In this document: piece by piece, positions 25,181-36,900 of the stretch
Numbering within the stretch: the first letter of the stretch is position 1
Layout: every line of letters starts with the position of its first letter
Assembly: GCF_000753865.1 (NCBI RefSeq)
Contig: NZ_JQFW01000031.1
Span: forward strand, 124,001 to 188,000
DNA length: 64,000 bases
Direction of reading: 5' to 3'
Source of the DNA: Alteromonas sp. LOR
Lineage (GTDB): Bacteria > Pseudomonadota > Gammaproteobacteria > Enterobacterales > Alteromonadaceae
Translations under genes and position numbers: made by a program
The notes under the pieces: model-generated
What the model was told of the DNA's origin: nothing
What the model saw: only the letters and a program-made list of their open reading frames with translations
The model's database searches: none

Positions 25181-26548
25181 CTAACGTTCTCGCAGTGCCG
25201 ATGAGGTAACATTGAACAGCGGTGACAAAATAAAATTTAGAACGGTTTTCTTTCCCGTCAGTATGTCTACCTGAACGACCATTCCTGGTAGGATTGTCCA
25301 TGATTCATCAGCGACGCTCTTTTTTGTTTCTAGTCTGATAAGGTAGTAGGTTTCGTCTTTGTCATTAGTAATTGCATCTGCGCTAATGTGCTGAACTTCA
25401 GCTGACATCCCACCATAAATAGAAAAGTCGTATGCGCTGAACTTCAAGATTGCCGGTAGGCCCTCTCTAATAAATGCAATGTCTTTGGGTGATACTTTTG
25501 CCTCAACAATTAACTTATCATCTTGCGGTATAAGCTCAACGACCTCACTACCCGGGGTGATAACACCACCCACAGTATTAATAAGCAGTCGTTGCACCGT
25601 TCCGTTTATTGGTGATTTAATATCAGCCTGGGATACTACGTCTTCCAACCCGGTTTGAGACTGTTGCAACGTAGCCATTTCAGCCGTTGCATCGGTTAAT
25701 TCTTGATTCCAGCGGTTAATAAGTTTTAAGCGGCTTTCTTCTTTAGCAATTATGACCTCCTCTATAGCGTTGAGGCCGCGTTCAATGGCTACTTTAGATT
25801 TGGTGATATTACCTTCTAGCTCTACAATCTGACGCTCTAAACGAAGGATTTCAATTTCTGACACCGCGCCTGATGCAAGCAATGGTTTTGTAACGGTAAG
25901 CTCTTTTTTAGATAATAACAGCATGCTTTTATACTGAGATAGACTGGCACGTTCTTCCTCAACGTCTTGTCGCCGCTGTGTTATTCGCGAATCTGAACCT
26001 GCAGCGACTTCATCAAGCTCAGCAAGATTTGAGTTATATAGTCTTCGCTCGTTTTTCGCAATTTCAGGGGCTTTTTCAAGCAGTTCGCGATTGAAGCGCA
26101 GAGCGCTCCCTTGCGTGAGAGCCGATAATCGCTGTACTTTTGCAGCTAGCGCTGCAAATTGCGTGGTATTCTCTTCAAGACTTGATAGAAATCGCGTAGG
26201 GTCAACTCTCAAAAGAACTTGCCCTGCTTCTACAGTTTCCCCTTCAGTTACTAATATGTTTTGGACAATTCCGCCATCGTACGACTGCAATACTTGCAGT
26301 TGTTGAGACGGTATCACTTTGCCATCCCCTTTAGCGACTTCATCAATTTCAGCAAAGTAAGCCCATACAATAAGCAAAAAGAGAACGATAGAAACAAGGT
26401 AAAGAAGCCCTCGCGCCTTTACTGGCGTTTGCATGATGCGAGACCACTCTGCTTCCAATACCCAGTCTTGCCCGGGAGGTGGCGCGAGCCAGCCGCGCAT
26501 TAGCCTTTGTAGCCAATCTTTTTTCTCACCAACACTTTTCAAGATCAT
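25181..26548 (-). CDS. lapC: LapC-type membrane fusion protein (HlyD family)
   Basis: The protein has 455 residues. A cytoplasmic N-terminus of about 45 residues is followed by one transmembrane helix (LLYLVSIVLFLLIVWAYF). Then come the lipoyl-like half motifs (GIVQNILVTEGETVEAGQVL and ADIKSPINGTVQRL), a long coiled-coil hairpin (about residues 110-300), and the beta-barrel ending PGMVVQVDILTGKKTVL, the HlyD-family C-terminal signature. It bridges LapB in the inner membrane to LapE. The start ATG overlaps the lapB stop by 4 bp and the regulator gene begins right after its stop. Confidence 0.93.
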   Translation of the reverse strand: MILKSVGEKKDWLQRLMRGWLAPPPGQDWVLEAEWSRIMQTPVKARGLLYLVSIVLFLLIVWAYFAEIDEVAKGDGKVIPSQQLQVLQSYDGGIVQNILVTEGETVEAGQVLLRVDPTRFLSSLEENTTQFAALAAKVQRLSALTQGSALRFNRELLEKAPEIAKNERRLYNSNLAELDEVAAGSDSRITQRRQDVEEERASLSQYKSMLLLSKKELTVTKPLLASGAVSEIEILRLERQIVELEGNITKSKVAIERGLNAIEEVIIAKEESRLKLINRWNQELTDATAEMATLQQSQTGLEDVVSQADIKSPINGTVQRLLINTVGGVITPGSEVVELIPQDDKLIVEAKVSPKDIAFIREGLPAILKFSAYDFSIYGGMSAEVQHISADAITNDKDETYYLIRLETKKSVADESWTILPGMVVQVDILTGKKTVLNFILSPLFNVTSSALRER

Positions 26549-28704
26549 TGCCCCCTTTTAAGCGGTTGGGATGGCTTTTTAAACTGCACAAGTACGTCTT
26601 CTTTTTTGCCATCGGCAATGATTCTTCCATTCTCAACAACAATTACACGCTCTACCAAATCGAGTAAGGTTGTACGATGAGTATTGATGATCAGTGTTTT
26701 ACCTGCGGTCGCAGCTTTGATGGTTTCCTTCATTTGCGCTTCGTTGGTAGAATCCATGGCCGATGTAGGTTCATCCATAATGTATATAGATGGATTACGC
26801 ACAAGGGCTCTAGCCAACGCAACGGCTTGGCGTTGGCCGCCTGAAAGTAAGCAGCCACGTTCGCCAACGATTTGCTCAACCCCACTAGCACTGCTGTTGA
26901 CTAAACTTGTTAAGCCACACCGGGTTAATATGTCCCAAAAGTCACAATCTTCTATGTGTAAATTGTCTGGCATTATGTTGTCTTTTAATGTTCCATAAAA
27001 AAGACTCACCTCTTGAGGAACATAACCAATTTGTTTGCGAAGCAGCGTTGGATGGTACTGTTGTAAATCAATACCATCCATTAAAAGCTGACCAGATTCG
27101 GGTCGATAAAATCCCATAATAAGCTTATTAAGCGTGGATTTTCCGCAGCCATTTTTTCCCAAAATAGCAACGTGCTCTCCTTGCTTAAGCGAAAAGTTGA
27201 TATCTTTGAGTGCAAGTACACTTTCGTCTGGGTATTTAAAACATAGTTGGTTTGCTTCTATATTTCCTTTCAGAATCACATTGCTATTTATTTGATTATT
27301 GCTACCGAGTTCGCTAGGCATTGCCATTATTTCGTCTAACGCATTTTTGGCAGTTTCAGCGTGGTAAAACTGAGCTAATAGAGCAGCAGCTTGCGACACT
27401 GGGCCCATGGCGCGACTTGATAGAAGATAAGCTGCAATTAATCCACCTTGGGTGATAACTCCTTCAATAATGAGATAAACGCCAGTTAAAATAATGGTTA
27501 CACCCACCGATTGCTGGATCCAAAGCGCTGCGTTATTTACCGACATAGAAACTAGGCGAAGTTTTGCGTTCACTTTGGCAAGAAAGATGGTTTGCTTCTC
27601 CCAGGCACTTTGGTAGCGACTCTGGTACCCAAACGCTTTAACGTCCTCTAACGAGGTTACGCTTTCAGTCACAAGCGAGCTTTTACGAGAGCTAATTTCC
27701 ATCGATTCTTCGGAAAGGGAACGCATTACCTTCTGCGCCTTCATCGCATAAAGAAAAAGCACGGTGGCGCCAATAAGTATTGGAATAATCAGATAGAAAT
27801 CGATCATGGCGATAATGACCACAAACAGTAATCCGAAAGGTAAATCAACCAGTGCCACTAAAGTGACAGAACCAAAGAACTGCCTAATACTCTCAAAAGA
27901 CTGAAGGCTGTTAATGAAAGAGCCGCTTTTAGCGGGTTTGTTAGCGAGGTTTATCGACAGGACTTTTTCCATGATTTTTGCCGAGAGCGTCACATCTAAT
28001 CGACTTGCTGCTAGCTCTACAAAATACTGACGAAGTACGCGCAATAGGAAATCGGCAGCTAAAACAATTAACACGCCAACTGCCAGAGCCCACAGTGTTT
28101 CAAGGGCAGCGTTTGGGACAACTCTGTCGTACACATTCATAACGAATAAAGGTAAAGCAATAGAAAGCAGGCTGATAAAAACAGAGGCTAGAAGCACATC
28201 TCGATATAGGCCTTTTGCTGTTTTTATAGAAGACCATAACCAGTGCCCTACCGATGACTTGTCTATTTGGGCATTTGTGTCTCGCGACTGCATCTCGGGC
28301 CGAGCGAAGATAATGTAGCCAGTGTACCTTTCGTTCAATTCTTCTCTAGGCACTTCAACAACAGCGCTATCGAGTTCAGGATAAGAGACCTTTGCATGAG
28401 TTTGGCTTAACCCATGTAAAACGCAGGCTTGTTTTTCATCGAGCACTAAGACGGCAGGAAGAATCGCTGTATTAATTTGGTTTATGTTTCGTTTAACTGT
28501 TCTACTAGCAAGCCCTGCTCGTTTTGCGGCACGTTCAAAGCCGGTAGGAGAGAGTTCTCCATGGTCTAGCGGAAGTCCACTAAGCAGGCTGACACGGGAT
28601 ACATCCAAATGGTGGGCACGGCAGATTGTCATTAAACAATTCATCAAGGCACCGCCCTGGTGCTCTAAATAAGTTACATCATCTACGTCCTTTTTATCTG
28701 CCAT
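26545..28704 (-). CDS. lapB: LapB-type type I secretion ABC transporter
   Basis: The protein has 719 residues. An N-terminal C39-like domain (about residues 15-145) lacks the catalytic Cys of C39 peptidases (HQGGALMNCLMTICRAHH has no QxxxxDCG), so it only docks substrate. The six-helix ABC domain spans about 160-450. The ATPase has Walker A GKNGCGKSTL, signature LSGGQRQAVALARAL and Walker B IYIMDEPTSAMD. It should power export of the giant adhesin. It is translationally coupled to lapC and lies 17 bp after lapE. Confidence 0.94.
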   Translation of the reverse strand: MADKKDVDDVTYLEHQGGALMNCLMTICRAHHLDVSRVSLLSGLPLDHGELSPTGFERAAKRAGLASRTVKRNINQINTAILPAVLVLDEKQACVLHGLSQTHAKVSYPELDSAVVEVPREELNERYTGYIIFARPEMQSRDTNAQIDKSSVGHWLWSSIKTAKGLYRDVLLASVFISLLSIALPLFVMNVYDRVVPNAALETLWALAVGVLIVLAADFLLRVLRQYFVELAASRLDVTLSAKIMEKVLSINLANKPAKSGSFINSLQSFESIRQFFGSVTLVALVDLPFGLLFVVIIAMIDFYLIIPILIGATVLFLYAMKAQKVMRSLSEESMEISSRKSSLVTESVTSLEDVKAFGYQSRYQSAWEKQTIFLAKVNAKLRLVSMSVNNAALWIQQSVGVTIILTGVYLIIEGVITQGGLIAAYLLSSRAMGPVSQAAALLAQFYHAETAKNALDEIMAMPSELGSNNQINSNVILKGNIEANQLCFKYPDESVLALKDINFSLKQGEHVAILGKNGCGKSTLNKLIMGFYRPESGQLLMDGIDLQQYHPTLLRKQIGYVPQEVSLFYGTLKDNIMPDNLHIEDCDFWDILTRCGLTSLVNSSASGVEQIVGERGCLLSGGQRQAVALARALVRNPSIYIMDEPTSAMDSTNEAQMKETIKAATAGKTLIINTHRTTLLDLVERVIVVENGRIIADGKKEDVLVQFKKPSQPLKRGQ

Positions 28705-28721
28705 ACAGGTCTGTCGCCTAA

Positions 28722-30671
28722 CTATTCGATAGGAGGAAGCTGGATGATCGCCGCCTCGATTCTGCGATTACGCGCATTGGCTGTTACCGATTCTTCATCT
28801 ATAAGCGGGCGCTCTTCACCATAGCCAACTGCGGTAATTCTGCGGGGGGGAATGTGACCGTTTGACATCAAAAGCGATGCAACAGCCTTGGCTCTTCGTT
28901 CGGATAAACGCTGGTTATATGTTGAATCGCCATCTAAAGAGGCATGACCATGAATGATTACCCCTGAATCTGGGTTCGCATTTAGTGCGTTAATGACCTC
29001 TTTAAGTGCGTTTTTATATTCTGGTAATACGTCTGTGGAGTTAGATGAAAACTCTATATTTATTTTAAAGGAGTCGATGACCTTAGCATTGTCCAGTGTA
29101 AAGTCTGCGGCGCTAGGCTTAGGTTCTATTTCTTTACAGCCAACCGCATTAACTTTCCCAGTGTGCGAAGAGTCAACACAGTCATCCCATAAATCAACAA
29201 TGCCATCACCGTCGGCGTCGCGTTTTAGAATATTTAGCTCGTCCGTAAAGTCAGTACGTACCACAGGGCAGGCAAATTTAGGGTCGTAGCTAATTTTCTC
29301 TTCGGCTTTACTTAACATATCAGGAACCTGTTCTTTCGTTATACCAAGCGTTTTTGCCAAACTACCTGAAGCCGCAAGCAATCTTACCCGTGCTTTATCG
29401 AGAGAGTATCGCGCCTCAATATATGCTCTGCTAGATTCGTAATATTCGTTTTCAGAGTCAAGGAGGTCTAGCAGAGAGCGCTCGCCTATAGTGAATTGGT
29501 CCATATAAGCCGTCCTTACTCTGTCTGAGGAAATACGATGCGCATTTAGCGACGGTAGTTGCTCAGTGATATTGATTATATCATTGTAGGCTATTTGTAC
29601 AGTTTGTCTCATGTCGATGCAGGCTTTGTCGCGCAAATCCTTAGCTAAGTCGACTTGAGATAGTGCTTGACGGATAGCGGCTCTATCGGAACCACCGTTG
29701 TACAAATTATAAGAAAAGTTTATGCCCACTCTTGCTTCAGTGATTGTATTGTTCAATGCCGCTAAGTCTCGAGTTTGCGCGCCATAACTCGCGGATAAAT
29801 CAATCTGCGGATGATAAAGGCTTTTTGCACTGTCTACCGCGTAGCGCTGAGCGTCTATATTGTAAATTGCAGCATTAAACTGAGGGTTGGTGTCATACGC
29901 GCTGGTGAGAAGTGTATCTATGTTGGTTGTTTTTGCATCGACATAAGCAGAATTTAAAGTGACAACTTTTAAGTTATCTGCTGGTTTTTCTCCAACAAGT
30001 CTGAGAAAACGAGCGGTGACATCATGTAAATTAGATAGCTCTGTCAAAACGTTGGACTCAGCGAGTGAAAGTCGACCGCTTATCTGTTCTAAATCAGCGC
30101 GACGTCCTACGCCAGCCTCTACGCTTTCTTCAATTTGTTTAAATACCGTTACGTGAGTAATTAGATTTTCTTCAGATAATGAAAGAAGCTTCCTGAACAA
30201 CTGTACGTCCATGTAAGCAAGCGAAGTATCTAAAGATTTTTGCTCAATTTCGCTTAATAATTCAAAAAAGCGAACGACTTGTGCTTGTTTGAAGCGTTTT
30301 ACTTCACTGCTCGTTAGGAATCCGTCATAGAGCATTTGAGTAAGTGCTATTTCAGCAGAATGCCCCATAAACTCACGGTCTAAGCCGTAGTTTCTGTCGT
30401 TATAGGCACTTGTTGCTAAAACGTCGACTCTAGGTCGAAACCCTCCACGAGCAATGTCTACGTCTGACATTGCAACTTGAAGTTGTCGCCAAGTCGCTTG
30501 CACCTCGGGGTTTTCATTAACTACTTTGTGTACGTAATGCTCTAAACTAGCGTCTACGTTTTTAGCGCTGCTATTTTGAGCGCTATTATTTTGAGCAATG
30601 GCCACGTGAGGTAAGCAAGCGCTTAGAGTCCCGAATATCGTTGCGAATAAAATGTAGTTTTGTAATTTCAC
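28722..30671 (-). CDS. lapE: LapE-like outer-membrane protein: TolC fused to OmpA domain
   Basis: The protein has 649 residues with a signal peptide ending AIA. Residues about 40-460 are a TolC-type outer-membrane efflux protein (two OEP repeats, AGVGRRADLEQISGRLSLAE, TIGERSLLDLLDSENEY). A calcium-binding thrombospondin type 3-like motif (DADGDGIVDLWDDC) follows, then a C-terminal OmpA-family peptidoglycan-binding domain (NQRLSERRAKAV, GYGEERP, ARNRRIE). In Shewanella the TolC part (AggA) and an OmpA-like protein are separate genes beside bpfA; here they are one polypeptide. The usual peptidoglycan-contact Asp after GH is replaced by Ser (GHASLDG), so binding may be altered. It heads the lapE-lapB-lapC-regulator unit. 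Confidence 0.9.
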   Translation of the reverse strand: MKLQNYILFATIFGTLSACLPHVAIAQNNSAQNSSAKNVDASLEHYVHKVVNENPEVQATWRQLQVAMSDVDIARGGFRPRVDVLATSAYNDRNYGLDREFMGHSAEIALTQMLYDGFLTSSEVKRFKQAQVVRFFELLSEIEQKSLDTSLAYMDVQLFRKLLSLSEENLITHVTVFKQIEESVEAGVGRRADLEQISGRLSLAESNVLTELSNLHDVTARFLRLVGEKPADNLKVVTLNSAYVDAKTTNIDTLLTSAYDTNPQFNAAIYNIDAQRYAVDSAKSLYHPQIDLSASYGAQTRDLAALNNTITEARVGINFSYNLYNGGSDRAAIRQALSQVDLAKDLRDKACIDMRQTVQIAYNDIINITEQLPSLNAHRISSDRVRTAYMDQFTIGERSLLDLLDSENEYYESSRAYIEARYSLDKARVRLLAASGSLAKTLGITKEQVPDMLSKAEEKISYDPKFACPVVRTDFTDELNILKRDADGDGIVDLWDDCVDSSHTGKVNAVGCKEIEPKPSAADFTLDNAKVIDSFKINIEFSSNSTDVLPEYKNALKEVINALNANPDSGVIIHGHASLDGDSTYNQRLSERRAKAVASLLMSNGHIPPRRITAVGYGEERPLIDEESVTANARNRRIEAAIIQLPPIE

Positions 30672-30923
30672 GATAGCTCACCTTTTACGACATTAGCGAC
30701 TTTAGTGTCAGTTGATTGGTCAAAAGATAGCGCGAAATGACGTTGAAGCAAGTCAGTTTGGTGCAAATTAGCCTAATTGCTAATAAATCAAAGCTGTTTT
30801 AAGCGGTTCGCAACAATTCCTTATACCAATGTATAGACGTTACCCGTACTACAGTCCAGTAACGAAATGAAAAAGCCCTGCTACCTTTATGACAAAGCAA
30901 AAAACTAGTGTCTGGAGAGATGT
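30672..30923. promoter_or_regulatory. Divergent control region between lapE and the adhesin gene
   Basis: The 252 bp region separates the exporter operon (minus) from the adhesin gene (plus). It holds three short inverted repeats: ATTAGC/GCTAAT (30767-30772 and 30779-30784), TATAC/GTATA (30822-30826 and 30831-30835) and CGTTAC/GTAACG (30838-30843 and 30859-30864). All lie where regulators of both promoters could bind. The adhesin ATG has GGAGAG upstream. Which protein binds is unknown; the LuxR-family regulator of the locus is an obvious candidate. Confidence 0.5.
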
Positions 30924-33900
30924 ATGGCAGAAGTGAGCATTGCAAAGGTAGACGGAAAAGCGACGTTAGTTCGCAGTGAAACTGGTGAAAAAATAACAGC
31001 AACACCGGGGTTAACAATAGCTGAAGGCGATATGTTAACCATATCGCCTGATACGCTAGTGACTGTAAGTATTGATGGTGAGCTACATCCGCTTCCTGCG
31101 GGCCAAAGTATTACCTTCCCTTTGCAACTCGACTTCAGCGACGCCAACTCAGACGACGAATTTGCGGTCTATGAAGAGAATATAGATACGCTGTCTGCGT
31201 TGCTTGATGGTGTCACAGGCGTTGATAATAGCTCGCAAGGTGACACCGACTTTTTGGAATTACTTGCCGGTGAAGGCGACATTTTAGAGTCGTTAGAAGC
31301 TACAGCCACAGGGCTTGAAGGCGGGACTGGTGGAGGTAGCAACTTTGTGCGCGTAGAGCGCATCAATGAAGACGTCGATCCTGTAAGCTTTCAATTTGAT
31401 CAGAATGCGAACAGTAATGATGAAGCCATTCCAACTGAGTTCTCAGGAGTAGGCGAACAGGCTCAGGATATATCCGTTTCATTAAATCCAATTGGATTAA
31501 CCAGCGACACCACACCCACTATTTCCGGAATTACTTCTGCCATTCCTGGCAGCACGGTGACAATGATTGTTACTGATAGCGCTGGAAACGTTCAAACAGT
31601 TACCGCAGTTGTGCAACGTGACGGTACTTTTAGCGTTGAAGTGACCGACGCTTTAGCGGACGGCGACTTCATCGTTGATGCAACGGTACTCGAGCCAACT
31701 GGTAATACGGCAACCGCCGATACCACAGGCGAAATTGATACTACCGCGCCCACAATCACCATCAACGCCATAGCTACCGACAATGACACCACGCCGACCC
31801 TTTCAGGTACCACCGATGCTGCCCCTGGCAGCACGGTTACGCTAACTATTATCGATAGCGCGGGCAACACGCAAACCATCACGGCTATTGTGCAGGCAGA
31901 CGGCACGTATAGCGCAGACGTACCGGCTGAATTAGCAGAAGGCGAATTCACGGTTAACGCAAGCGTTACGGATGAAGCAGGCAATACCGCCACCGCCGAT
32001 ACCACTGGCGAGATTGATACCACCGCACCGTTGATCACTATCGACACCATAGCTACCGACAATGACACTACGCCGACCCTTTCAGGTACCACTGATGCCG
32101 CCCCTGGCAGCACGGTTACGTTAACTATTACCGATAGCGCGGGCATTACGCAAACGGTTACGGCTATTGTGCAGGCAGACGGTACCTACAGCGCAGACGT
32201 ACCGACTGAATTAGCCGAAGGCGAATTCACGGTTAACGCAAGCGTTACGGATGAAGCGGGCAATACGGCAACCACAGACACTACCGGCGAAATTGATACC
32301 ACAGCTCCGTCGATCACTATCGACACCATAGCTACCGACAACGACACCACGCCGACCCTTTCAGGTACTACCGATGCTGCCCCTGGCAGCACGGTTACGT
32401 TAACTATTATCGATAGCGCGGGCAACACGCAAACTGTGACCGCGATTGTGCAGGCGGATGGTACCTATAGCGCAGACGTACCGGCTGAATTAGCCGAGGG
32501 CGAATTTACGGTTAATGCCAGTGTGACTGACGACGCGGGCAATACCGCCACCACAGACACTACCGGCGAAATTGATACCACAGCGCCCACAATCACCATC
32601 AACGCAATAGCTACCGACAACGACACTACGCCGACCCTGTCAGGTACCACCGATGCCGCCCCTGGCAGCACAGTTACGCTAACCATTACTGACAGCGCGG
32701 GCATTACGCAAACGGTTACTGCTGTTGTGCAGGCAGACGGTACCTACAGCGCAGACGTGCCGGCTGAATTAGCAGAAGGAGAATTCACCGTTAACGCAAG
32801 CGTTAAGGATGAAGCAGGCAATACGGCAACCACAGACACTACCGGCGAAATTGATACCACAGCGCCGTCGATCACTATCGACACCATAGCTACCGACAAT
32901 GACACCACGCCGACCCTTTCAGGTACCACCGATGCCGCCCCTGGCAGCACAGTTACGCTAACCATTACTGACAGCGCAGGTAATACCCAAACGATCACGG
33001 CTATTGTGCAGGCGGATGGTACCTATAGCGCAGACGTACCTGCTGAATTAGCCGAGGGCGAATTTACGGTTAATGCCAGTGTGACTGACGACGCGGGGAA
33101 TACCGCCACCGCCGATACCACAGGCGAAATTGATACCACAGCGCCGTCAATTACTATTGACGCAATAGCTACCGACAATGACACCACGCCGACACTTTCA
33201 GGTACCACTGATGTCGCCCCTGGCAGCACGGTTACGCTAACCATTACCGATAGCGCGGGCAACACGCAAACGGTTACCGCCATTGCGCAAGCTGACGGCA
33301 CTTATAGCGCAGATGTACCGGCTGAATTAGCAGAAGGCGAATTTACGGTTAATGCCAGTGTGACTGACGACGCGGGGAATACCGCCACCGCCAATACCAC
33401 AGGCGAAATTGATACCACAGCACCGTCGATCACTATCGACGCCATAGCTACCGACAACGACACTACGCCGACCCTTTCAGGTACCACCGATGCCGCCCCT
33501 GGCAGCACAGTTACGCTAACCATTACCGATAGCGCGGGCAACACGCAAACGATCACGGCTATTGTGCAGGCGGATGGTACCTATAGCGCAGACGTACCTG
33601 CTGAATTAGCCGAGGGCGAATTTACGGTTAATGCCAGTGTGACTGACGACGCGGGGAATACCGCCACCGCCGATACCACAGGTGAAATTGATACCACAGC
33701 GCCAGCGCTAACCCTTGAGAATCCTGGCAGCACCGGTGACACCACGCCGACGCTTTCAGGCACTACTGACCTTCCTGAAGGAAGCACAGTAACGCTTGTG
33801 GTTACAGATAGCGCTGGAAACACGCAACTTATCAATGCCTTGGTCGATGCAAATGGTCGCTTTAGTGTAGATGTGCCAAACGCACTAGCTGACGGCGACT

Positions 33901-36900
33901 TTACTGTAACCGCCAGTGCAACTGACAGTGCGAGCAATACCGCAAATGCCAATACAACAGGCAATGTAAATAGCCAAGCGCCACTGTTAACTCTTGATCC
34001 ACAAGGCGCTACCAGTGATGTTACTCCAACTATTACAGGTACTACCGACGTAGCTCCTGGCACACTGGTTACCATTACTGTGGTAGATGCCAACGGTAAC
34101 TCGCAAAATTTCCAAGCAGCCGTGCAAGGCGACGGAACATTCAGTGCCGATGTGCCTAACGCATTGGCCGAGGGCGACTTTACCGTTACGGCCACAGTAA
34201 GCGATGGGCAAGGCAACACCGCGACGGCGAATGAAACAAGTGGAAGTATTGATACACAAGCGCCTGTTGTTACGGTCAATCCATTAGATTCAGGTAATGA
34301 CACCACGCCGATTATTTCAGGTAGCACAGATTTACCTGAAGGCGCTGTTGTTGTGATCACCGTGACTGACAGCAATGGCGACACGCAAACCATTAACGCA
34401 TTGGTTGATGCAGACGGCAATTTTGCAACAGAGGTATTGTCTCCACTGCCAGAGGGCGATTATAGCGTCGAGGTTACTGCAACAGATGATGCAGGTAATT
34501 CAACAACCGTATCTGAAGGCGGTGGCAATATTGACACCACCGCCCCTGTGCTTACGCTAAATCCGCAAGGCACAGGCAACGATGAAACGCCTAACATATC
34601 GGGCAGCACTGATTTAGCGCCGGGAAGCACAGTAACGTTAACCGTCACAGATAGCGCAGGCAATACACAAACCTTTGACGTCGTGGTGGACGCGAATGGT
34701 GACTTCAGCGCGGATGTTCCAAACGCTCTACCGGATGGAAGCTACACGGTAACAGCAAGTGCCTCAGATGATGCGGGTAATACAATCACCACCTCTGATA
34801 CCGGTACGCTAGATACAAGCGCACCTGCGCTAACGCTAGATGTGCAGGTCACAGTTAGCGATGCTACACCAACTATATCGGGTACGACTGACCTACCAGC
34901 GGGTTCAACCGTGACGCTTTTTGTCACTGACAGTGCCGGCAATACGCAAACCTTTACTGCACTTGTTGATGTAAGCGGCAATTTCAGCGCTGATGTGCCC
35001 GCACCTCTTGCCGAGGGCGATTACTCAGTAACAGCTACCGCGACTGACAGCAACGGCGATAGTGCTTCAGCCACCGACAATAACGGTATAGTCGATACCG
35101 TCGCCCCCGTTATCTCGCTAGATGCGCTGGGTTCAAATAACGATACTACGCCTACCATTTCGGGCGCTACTGACCTGGCAGCAGGCGAGAGCGTTACGCT
35201 TTCAATTACTGACAACGCTGGCAATACCCAAACTGTTACAGCAACAGTTGATGCAAATGGCAACTTTACTGTGGATGTGCCAGTTGCACTGGCCGAAGGG
35301 GACTATACGGTTACCGCAACGGCCACAGACGATGCTGGCAACAGTGCGTCAGACAATGCAATAGGCACCATAGACACCACAGCGCCTACCTTAACCTTAG
35401 ACCCTCAAGGATTAGGCAATGATACAGCGCCAACCATTTCGGGAAGTACAGATCTAGCCGAAGGTAGCGTGGTCTCCTTGGTTATCACAGATAGCGCAGG
35501 CAACATTCAAACAGTTACGGCGACGGTTGATGCAGCCGGAAACTTTACGGTTGATGTGCCCGCGGCCCTTGCTGAAGGCGTGTACAGTGTTGAAGCTACC
35601 GCCACTGATGAAGCAGGCAACAGCACGTCGGTTCTCGATAATTCAGGCGTTATCGACATCACGCCACCTGAGCTAAACCTTGACGAATTAACGCCAGAGA
35701 ATAACGCTACGCCAACTATTTCTGGCACCACAAACCTTCCAGCTGGCGCCATTGTCATACTAACGGTGGTCGACAGTGCGGGTAACACGCAAACCTTTGC
35801 CGCAACGGTACAAACCGACGGCAGTTTTACAGCCAATGTACCTTCGCCACTAGCTGAAGGTGACTATACAGTTACCGCAACCGCTCAAGACGCGGCTGGC
35901 AACCAAGGTTCTGATTCTGAAACGGGCGGTAGCGTAGATACCACAGCGCCTGTTATCACTTTGGATCCGCTTGGTACGGGTAACAATAACACACCTACCA
36001 TTAGCGGAAATACCGACCTAGCCGCAGGAAGCACAGTAACTATCACAGTAATTGACAGTGTTGGCACGGTTCAGTCGTTTACTGCAACTGTTGATGCTAA
36101 TGGCGACTTCAGCGCAGATGTGCCTAGTCCTATGGCAGACGGAAACTTCGACGTTACTGCAACGGCCACTGATGCTGCAGGCAATACTGCAACAGATACA
36201 GTGAGCGGCGACATAAACTCTGCCGCGCCTTCCCTATCCCTTGATCCTCTTGGGTCGGGCAATGACACGACGCCGACTGTTTCAGGTAATACCGACTTAG
36301 CGCCAGGTAGCACTGTAACGCTAACTGTGACTGACAGCGCTGGAAACACACAGACATTCAGTGCCATAGTGCAAGGTGATGGAAGCTTTACGGCTGATGT
36401 TCCTGCAAGCTTACCTGAAGGTGACTATTCTGTTACTGCCACCGCCACAGACGGTGCTGGCAACAGTGCATCGGTAACCGAAAATGGCGGTAACATCGAT
36501 ACCACAGCCCCATCGATAACCATCGATACACAAGGACTTGGCAATGATGCAACCCCGTCTATCTCTGGCACCACAGACCTCAATGCTGGCGACACAGTTA
36601 GCATAAGCGTGACAGACAACGCTGGAAATACCCAAACATTCACAGCAACCGTTCAAAACGATGGTACTTACAGTGCTGATGTTCCTGCCGATTTAGCTGA
36701 GGGCAGTTTCAGTGTGACCGTCACTGCGACTGACGATGCGGGTAATTCAGCAACGGCAATAGATAACAACGGTGTCATAGATACAGCAGCCCCCACCGTA
36801 ACGTTGGACGCACAAGGCCTGACCAACGACGCTACACCGACTATATCGGGAACCACCGACTTGGCTGCGGGCAACACAGTGAGCATTAGCGTGACTGACA

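Noticed and set aside
26545..28704. LapB as the exporter and peptidase for the double-glycine peptide at 6535
   Set aside because: Its C39-like domain lacks the catalytic Cys motif, so it should not remove a double-glycine leader.
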